From Panaeolus papilionaceus (taxonomy: Eukaryota; Basidiomycota; Agaricomycetes; Agaricales), in assembly GCA_015501605.1 (NCBI GenBank), contig JADNRZ010000001.1, positions 3,100,001-3,164,000 of the forward strand: a stretch of 64,000 nucleotides of DNA. The letters run 5' to 3'. The position numbers were made by a program, and so were the translations under genes. Positions 57,382 to 64,000 of the stretch are shown here, piece after piece (positions within the stretch are counted from its first letter, which is position 1; the number at the start of each line of letters is the position of its first letter). The notes below the pieces were generated by a model, which was not told the origin of the DNA, ran no database searches, and worked only from the letters and a program-made list of their open reading frames with translations.

Positions 57382-58226
57382 ATGGCGTACCAATTTTCGA
57401 GAAAGGGATGCTTCAAGTGCGGCAATCGTGAGTTTGCTACGGTTTATTCTTTTGAATCAAGAAAAAGCTAAAATAAACTTCTTTCAGTCGGACACATCGC
57501 CGAAAGCTGCTCATCTGAGCAAAGGCTTTGCTACAATTGCCGCCAACCAGGACATGAATCGTCAGCTTGCCCATCTCCACGCACTGTTTCCGCGAAGCAG
57601 TGCTATTCTTGCGGTGGTGTTGGACACATTCAAGGTGAGCTCATGTTCAGGTTTATCTATCTTCGTCCACTCCTGACTGACATGCTACTATTCAGCTGAA
57701 TGTCCCACTTTACGCCTCCAGCAATCAGGAAACCAAAAGTGCTATGTGAGAACAACATCCTGAATGTCGCACGTCAAAAGTTTCATCGTTTTCGTTCTTA
57801 GAACTGTGGCCGTTTCGGTCATATTGCGCGCAACTGCACCAACCCCCTGGGCGCAAGTCAAGGTTTTGCACCTCGTCACCCTCCTCCAGGCCGTGCTTTG
57901 AACTCGGCAGCTATCCCAGCTGTCAAGTGCTACCGCTGCGGAGGACCCAACCATCTTGCTAGGTTTGTCTTGTCAATCTTTTTATATCTTCCGACTCTCC
58001 TAAACATTTTTCTAGGGATTGCCTTGCTGCTCCTGGCACCACCGTCAACGATTCCATTCCTACTGGACCTGCTGCCGCCAATCTCAACAAGAGCAAAACT
58101 TGCTACAAATGTCAGCAAGAGGGTCACGTTCGTCGTTTTTGTTGTTTCAGAGATATCCCTGTTCTCAACCTTTCCTTCACACAGATTGCCCGTGACTGCC
58201 CTGATGGCGCTGAGTACGCCACCTAA
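57382..58226 (+). CDS. GIS2: CCHC zinc-knuckle protein (Gis2/CNBP type)
   Basis: Small exons (first 57382-57427) join to about 180 residues. Six CX2CX4HX4C knuckles are seen in order: 'CFKCGNLGHIAESC', 'CYNCRQPGHESSAC', 'CYSCGGVGHIQAEC', 'CYNCGRFGHIARNC', 'CYRCGGPNHLARDC' and 'CYKCQQEGHVRRDC'. A Pro/Gly-rich linker separates knuckles 4 and 5, and a second linker separates 5 and 6. The protein ends 'CPDGAEYAT'. Relatives (yeast Gis2, fission yeast Byr3, human CNBP) bind single-stranded nucleic acid and associate with translating ribosomes and mRNA granules. Yeast Gis2 and human CNBP have seven knuckles, so this member is one short. Confidence 0.93.
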
Positions 58227-58430
58227 TCGCGTTTCTTATTGTAAACTAGTTGCTAGCTAAATCTGTTATGCTGTCTACGTTTTCGTTTTTATCGTACTAT
58301 AATGCCATTCTCAAGGTTTGAATCGCAAAGAATTGGTGAAACACGTGACAGACGCGTGAATGAGATTGTGCCCGAAATCCCAAATTGGCTCTGCAAACTC
58401 CGTTCCGGCCCATACCCTGCTTTTCCTCCG

Positions 58431-59162
58431 ATGTTGCTATGCTCGTCCTTGCGCTCCCTGAGAGTCCATAGCGCCCCTCTATCTAGAACTTTATTTTCTC
58501 TCCCTAATTTGCCTTCATTTTCGCCGTTTGGATCATCAGAGCAGACATTCAAGCAGGAAAAGAAGTTCAGGTATGCAGATCACACCATGCTTTGCTATTC
58601 ACCCAACCCCACCCAACTTAACTTATCCAGCTACACAGACCGAGAACTCTATGCGGTAGTGGCAGATGTCGCGTCGTATCCTAAATTTATACCTTTCTGT
58701 GTTGGGTCACGGATAAGCCCGCTGGCGTTGCAGCAAGCCATGCAGCAGAAGACGACAGCTGAGGCTGAGTTGACGGTTGGATTTATGCAGTTCAAGGAGA
58801 GCTATGTGAGCAATGTGACTTGCGTGCCGTTTGAATCTGTGCAGGTGAATTTAAATCCGACTGCTTCAACTTGTAATATCTTATTTTGACCGACCAATGA
58901 AATGAAAATGTAGGCCGTCGCGTCGAGTTCGACACCACTGTTCAAAAATTTGTCGACAACGTGGCGGTTCAGCGGTGCCAGCCAATCGACGCCCACAGCA
59001 CCGTGTACGATGGTGTCTTTTGACCTGACATACGAATTTGCGAACCCCCTTCATGCAGGCGTGTCCTCTGCTTTCTTTGGGCAGGTAGCCAACATGATGA
59101 TTCAAGCATTTGAGGACCGGTGTGCGACTGTGTATGGCTCACGACCACCACCGCGAACATAA
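58431..59162 (+). CDS. COQ10: Coenzyme Q-binding protein COQ10
   Basis: The ATG at 58431 opens a leader rich in Ser, Leu and Arg with no acidic residue ('MLLCSSLRSLRVHSAPLSRT'), as expected for a mitochondrial presequence; the in-frame ATG at 58302 would add an acidic stretch and is less likely. The START/polyketide-cyclase-type domain shows 'ELYAVVADVASYPKFIPFC', 'AEAELTVGFMQFKESY' and the C-terminal 'YEFANPLHAGVSSAFFGQVA'. An intron joins 'FESVQ' (about 58844) to the last exon near 58915. The protein binds ubiquinone and is needed for efficient electron transfer. A ten-residue segment around 58600-58630 is either an insertion or part of a 60 nt intron (GTATGC to 'ttatccag'). Confidence 0.87.
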
Positions 59163-60196
59163 TCACAACCCACCCCGTCGACCCTGATATTCTGCTTCAT
59201 CTTACTTGCATTGTATTGCAATCAGCTCTCCGGGTTTCGGAGACGTGCTTTGTATCACCTCGTCTCATCTTCTGGATATATACATAGAACCCTTGGTTTC
59301 GGGATAGAGATACCAACTAATACACATTCCTACAGAACTGATGCCTTTTATGGGCGAGCAATGCGTTCAAAGTCCCTTAAGTCCCTTTTTCATCTACGGG
59401 TGTGCCAGCAAGACAGTACCCTATTCACTCACAAGTGCACTGGTCAGCATTCCAGCCCTTCAGGATATTTTCGTCCGACATACGTATGACATGCCCGACC
59501 CCATTCAATTCCCTCTCATGGATCATTATCACCTCTCCTGGCTTAAAACCTTACCTTGATGAATTCACGCCTTCCATTCCCTTCCCTTCCGATCGACTGA
59601 GCAGATCTTCACATTTCCTTCTTCTGCCAAGTTCTGCTATCTATGACGACATCCCCCTATGTGCACCATGCGTCGCTATAATTAAAAAATCGGTTCAGGT
59701 GTTGTCCTTCTGCTTTTCCGATGTCATCCTGCCAGAGATGTGATGTGATGTGCTTGGGACTTCATTCAATGCTGAGACAGCAGCGGTTCATCTTACACCC
59801 ATTACAATGCGGTCATGGGTAAAGATAAGTTGACCTTGGCTCAAGCTCGCACAGCCAGTGGCTGGTATTTTGATTTGGAACACCGCGAGCGGCGACAGAC
59901 ATCGCCTGAATCCATTTACTTCTCAGTGGCAGCTGGTCATTATCGGGCCCGTTCATTGGGGTTTCCTTTACCATTGCAGATGAAATTTCGATGAAAAGGG
60001 ACGAGGACAAAATGTAATCTTGAGATCAGTATGGGTCATCTCTGATAGCCTTTGGTGGGAGACATGCCCAGACACTGGTGTTATTGTCGTTTTGATGAAG
60101 ATGGTCTTCCGATTGCACGATGTTATTGGTTATAATAGTACAGGGCATACAGGGTGAGTCTGAGGGTGCTGCTTCTTTAACAAGACCGCGACACCA
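59163..60196. other. Spacer between COQ10 and GST-like gene
   Basis: Convergent 3' region. Overlapping plus-strand frames at 59211-59743 are low-value; no feature supported. Confidence 0.5.
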
Positions 60197-61606
60197 TTAC
60201 TGGAGTTCTTTGGCTACTGGGATGCGCTTTATGGTGAACCCTAAGCGAGGGAAATGACATCTACTGATCCCCTGCTGTCCCTTGATCTCCAACACACATT
60301 CTCCAGCAGTAAGTGCGATAAGTTTGCCCTCTGTAACATGTTTGGTGCCTATATGAAAGCCAGGACACCCGTGAGTTATATTATCGTTCCAACGTCCCTA
60401 TAACACTCTTACCGTAGTCATCAGGCGCAACCCCAACCTTGTCCCCTCGTTTAACGTTCCAACGTGCAGCTTCAGTCTCGTCGAAACCTATGACATCCTC
60501 AGACTCACGCGTCGAGGTCGTGATCATGGTAGCTGCTTCCGCCCCGCTGAGTGGAGTTGGCTCAACCCACATCTTCCGGATGTAGGCTGTTAAGCGGTCG
60601 ACCCACTATTCAGGGGATGAGCCAACTATCAGTTGCGGTTCATGGAGAACGGGCTTACATCAATAGTAAGAGGGAACCGATCTTTGTTAAATACGTCTTC
60701 TGTGTTGGGCAGGGCCTTACCCCATGCTAGCAAGAAATGGACAGACATGTCTGCTGCGCTAGGGACTTCGGTATCCAGCAGCCATTGGCGCCCGTCTGAG
60801 AGCTGTTCTTCGAATAACGACTATGCAATGTGTTAATTTCGGAGTTGGAAGGAAAGAAGTATTATTTATATGTCTTACCAAGTGAGAATTCATAGCACTC
60901 TCTGCACGAAGTCGCCCTGCTATGACTTGAGCGGAATCAGTCGGTGCTTGGAACATCTATTCAAAATAACATCAGCCATGGAAAATCAAACACTGGCAGG
61001 AGATTGCACGTACTTCGCTTCTATCCTTGATGAAAGCTTCTGGTATACCCTCCCAGCTAATAAGGCTGACGATATCAAAGAACAAAGCACGGTCGGCGTA
61101 GAATTTCGAAAACAGCTTGATGAGACCGGTATCGGTGGATGTGCTGTTCTTCCTGGTGGAGTGAAGTGTTCCGTATCCTTGTTGTGGCGAAAAGCGCCTC
61201 TCGAGGACTGGGACGATGATGCTTGAATATTGTCAGCCATTGTTGTTCAGGGTTGGGCATTGGAAAAGGATGAGTACTTTGTATCACAGTAGATGTCATT
61301 CCCGATTGCTAGGACGGGGATACGACGGTATGCGACGCCGAGCAGTTCCTTCAGTTCTGGTCTGGGGAGTATATTGGATACCTAATCACGTAAGATAGTA
61401 TACCGACGTCAGCCAGCAATCTCGGAAAATGGACAGAGTCCTACTTTGACCCTCTGAAACGGGATTTTCTTGAGAGTGAGAATATTCTCTATCTTGCGAG
61501 CGTATGGAGAGCTGTCATATCTGGACAAGGTGCGTTAGAATCGTCCCGTCGTCAACGTCCTATACACGCAGGATGCTTACCCATAGAGAATGACTGGGAC
61601 CGACAT
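60197..61606 (-). CDS. Glutathione S-transferase-like protein
   Basis: Eight exons can be joined on the minus strand, starting with a 26 nt exon (61606-61581) and then 61520 downward, to about 325 residues. The N-terminal thioredoxin-like domain shows 'YDSSPYARKIENILTLKKIP', then 'ILPRPELKELLGVAYRRIPV' and 'LAIGNDIYCDTN', placing the cis-Pro and the start of the glutathione-contact region. The C-terminal helical part has 'GRQWLLDTEVPSAADMSVHF' with the N-capping 'SAADM' motif of GSTs. A further 90 or so residues ('GFDETEAARWNVKRGDKVGV', 'CHFPRLGFTIKRI') form an extension beyond a classical GST and look beta-rich. Substrate unknown. The last intron acceptor is placed at 'tgttacag' because a nearer AG is lacking. 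Confidence 0.8.
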
Positions 61607-62789
61607 CGTTTCTAGCAGTCAAAAAGGGAAGGATATTGAGCACTGCGATGGTGGGTATATAAGACCGGGAAGATGGTCTCCACCTCGCCGATGTTGCCGA
61701 TAAAATCTAGTCTGTATTGCGATGAATAAGCATAGATGTCAATCCACTATCGAAGCGCAGTGAGTTTCCCAACTGTGCCCAACAAGGGAAACATTTGCTT
61801 GTTTAGCTTATGAAGAACGCTTCCTATATGTCATCCGCCTTCCATCATTGAAAGAACTTGGAAAGATCCCATGGGTGTTCGTTTATCTTCGCAGCACACG
61901 TCGTTGGCTTGGCTCATTAAGCTGAACTTGAAGCGTATACGTAGTATGCTGACTTGCAGGTTCCGGGTGGTACGGAATTGATTATTGGAGCTGGTTTGTA
62001 ATGGTATCCGACCTCAATGGAGAGCCAAGGCAATGTATAACGTCGCTGCAAGATCGCCGGAAGCTGGGAAGATATGGGTGATCATGAGGACTTGTGTCGC
62101 ACGTTATCGAATTCGGAGTGCTCGACCCATCAAAATTGCTATTTCAAGAAAGCCAGCACGTACAGGTCCCCGATCCAAGGCTGAGAGTTTGTCTAAAAAA
62201 ATAAGCCAGAGATTATTTCCCCTGTTAATTCAACGTGAGTTAAGCTTTTCCAAGAAATCCTAAGAAGCTGCTGCCAAATTTGATGATTTTGTCTTCAAGT
62301 TGCAAAGAAAATGTGAAATCTATCGCTGGCCTTGTGCTCGAAAAGCATATGAAAATACGATATAGTTAGAATTATAAGTGCAGTGGGCATGAGAGTCGTG
62401 GTTCAACTTTGCTAAGTTATGTAGTGACAGTGATGGAGTCTGGGAATTTGGGTTTTGGTTGTGACATCGTATCATCCTCCCTTCTTGTCCTTCGTAGTTA
62501 CTATCTTGTCTGCATCTAACAGGGCCTAAATTCTAACCTCCTGCATTATGTCCTTCTGTGGAGGTCCATCTCTTCAAACGTGTTTCGGTTGCTATTTCTT
62601 CCCGTTTGGCTCAGTTCTGACACAATAGGAAACGAGATGTGGCTCAAATACTTATGTTCCAGGTTCATCACGAGACAATATAAACGATAGACCGCCTAAA
62701 TTCTTGCATGACTCTCAAAAGTTTTCCAAATACTCAACTTCTGCTATTCTGAAATGAATTCAGATTAAGCTACGTATTCTCAGCTTTTA
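61607..62789. other. Gene-free spacer
   Basis: No supported gene; a basic 92-codon plus-strand frame at 61985-62263 has no recognisable content. Confidence 0.45.
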
Positions 62790-64000
62790 GACGACCCCGA
62801 CCTACTACCCGCACTGGAAGCACTTCAGTATCTTCGCCAGTCATTGAAGGATCCAAATAACCCTATCCAATGTGGAAACGCCCTTTACGCTGCTATCATG
62901 CGGGTATTCCGCATCGTAGGTGTGCAAAAAGCGAAGGCCTGCTCTATTCAATGCGACATAATAGCTATGGGCAGTCCTCTACGACTTCCTTTTCGCGCCA
63001 CGATCGCATGGCGAGCTCGATTGGATGATGAAGAAACTTGGGAACTGCGCATGCGACATCGGCCCTAACTGTTTGTCGGCCAAGTTTTATGACGAGTACG
63101 AGAGCAATGAGCTGTTTAAAGCAATTCATTTCGAGTCTCCTGGAGAACGTTTTGAGTGCATTGCCATGTCGTATTCTCCTCCTGAGTTCAAAGTCTCAAA
63201 TTCCATGGCATTCGTCGTCTATCTCTTTGGCACAATTTACGTTGTGTTGGACCCAGAGGATGGCCATATATCAATTAGGTCGGTTCGAAAGGCAAAATCG
63301 AAAAGCGGCCTTTCAGAGTTCCCGATCTCCTTCCTTCTAGACCTGATGCGTTAGTGGAAACCCTCCTTAATGGAATCACGCCCTGGATCACCCAACCGTC
63401 CTGCGAACGGTATTACCAGTTTTTGACATATGTGGCGCCCGTGTCCATCCTAGCATGACAAAGTATGACTTGACGAACCGTGTGGTCCTGTGTTCCATGG
63501 AGGCGCTCCTTGATAGAAAACTGGAGACAATGTTGGCATCTGCCAGAGCCGAAGTTCTGCCTCGGAAGGGATGGAATGAGGCCTTATGGCATATCTGCAA
63601 CTTGTGTCACTATCTTGCTTGGATTCACGGAGGCATCGACGGACCCTCAGCTTTATTCCAGGGAGGAGAAACTAAAGCACTGCAGCTCTGCTCTATCTCC
63701 ATCTAAGTCTTATATTTCTTACAAAAACACTCCTCATTGCCCGACTGACCAGTGGGCGTCTTTTCCTCCCGGAATGATTCTGAACCTGTTGATAACGAGG
63801 TTTTTCCTCGTCCTTAAGGAAGCAATAGAGTCGCTGACCGGAAATTAACATTCAACTGCTTTTCCAACCCTTAGGTAGCGGTCTTTTCTCCGTATCGGGC
63901 GACAGCGGGTCGTTGTGAATTTCCTTTATCTCTTCATTCTGTTGTGAGATGGACTCACTTAAAATACTATCCCTGAGAGCTATCAATACACTAGAATACA
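62790..64000 (+). pseudogene. Degenerate paralog of the MYND-gene family (runs to window end)
   Basis: Segments match the protein at 10602-12550 in order but in different phases: 'LRQSLKDPNNPIQCGNALYA' against 'VTNCLKEPKNPTSCSGPLFM', and 'GGETKALQLCSISI' (about 63665-63705) against 'SGAETKALQLCSVIL'. After that the frame shifts to 'SYISYKNTPHCPTDQ'. Stops at 63066, 63352 and 63704 interrupt the reading, and no clear start codon was found. Some breaks may be introns, but the matching gene has a single long exon here, so decay is more likely. A MYND finger was not seen before the window edge. Confidence 0.6.

Overview
The window looks like nuclear DNA of a filamentous basidiomycete (Agaricomycetes-type). 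Genes are broken by many 50-70 nt GT-AG introns, spacers between housekeeping genes are short, both strands are coding, and the families are typical fungal ones (Nem1 phosphatase, metacaspase, SLA1, Sec7, MYND-finger proteins, BBE-like oxidases). Exon joins were inferred by hand from phase and splice signals, so gene limits are firm where a conserved end was recognised and soft elsewhere.

Layout. 1-2.9 kb: 3' part of an MFS permease, then a NEM1-like phosphatase. 2.9-10.4 kb: a gene-poor block with three tandem copies of a small secreted eight-cysteine protein (about 6.3, 8.0 and 9.7 kb). Each copy has a duplicated promoter, a 5'-UTR intron and decayed minus-strand sequence; the third copy is broken and runs into a fragment of a MYND gene. 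10.6-16.1 kb: an intact MYND-finger protein and an RTP1/TANGO6-like HEAT-repeat protein. 17-19.2 kb: a decayed reading frame, a TRAPPC2L/Tca17 gene (minus) and an unrecognised minus-strand gene. 20.3-22.7 kb: a metacaspase with one GC-AG intron. 22.7-27 kb: a large stretch with almost no gene signal. 27-33.6 kb: two tandem secreted FAD-linked oxidases of the BBE type.

34-49.5 kb is a compact housekeeping block: eRF3 (minus), SLA1 (plus), SEC7 (minus) and deoxyhypusine synthase (plus). eRF3/SLA1 and SEC7/DHS are divergent pairs that share short promoters. 49.6-56.4 kb holds two tandem Aro8-type aminotransferases (minus); the second unit carries a relic of the 3' end of the neighbouring deoxyhypusine synthase gene, which shows what was copied. 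57.4-61.6 kb: a six-knuckle CCHC protein (Gis2/CNBP type), COQ10 and a glutathione S-transferase-like gene (minus). 62.8-64 kb: a degenerate second MYND-family paralog running to the window edge.

No operon-like co-function is evident. Endocytosis and secretion (SLA1, SEC7, TRAPPC2L) and translation (eRF3, DHS) genes are neighbours, probably by chance. The most notable feature is repeated local duplication with decay, involving secreted proteins, oxidases, aminotransferases and MYND proteins. I found no convincing undescribed multi-gene system; the best candidates for novelty are the secreted eight-cysteine family and its conserved flanks.
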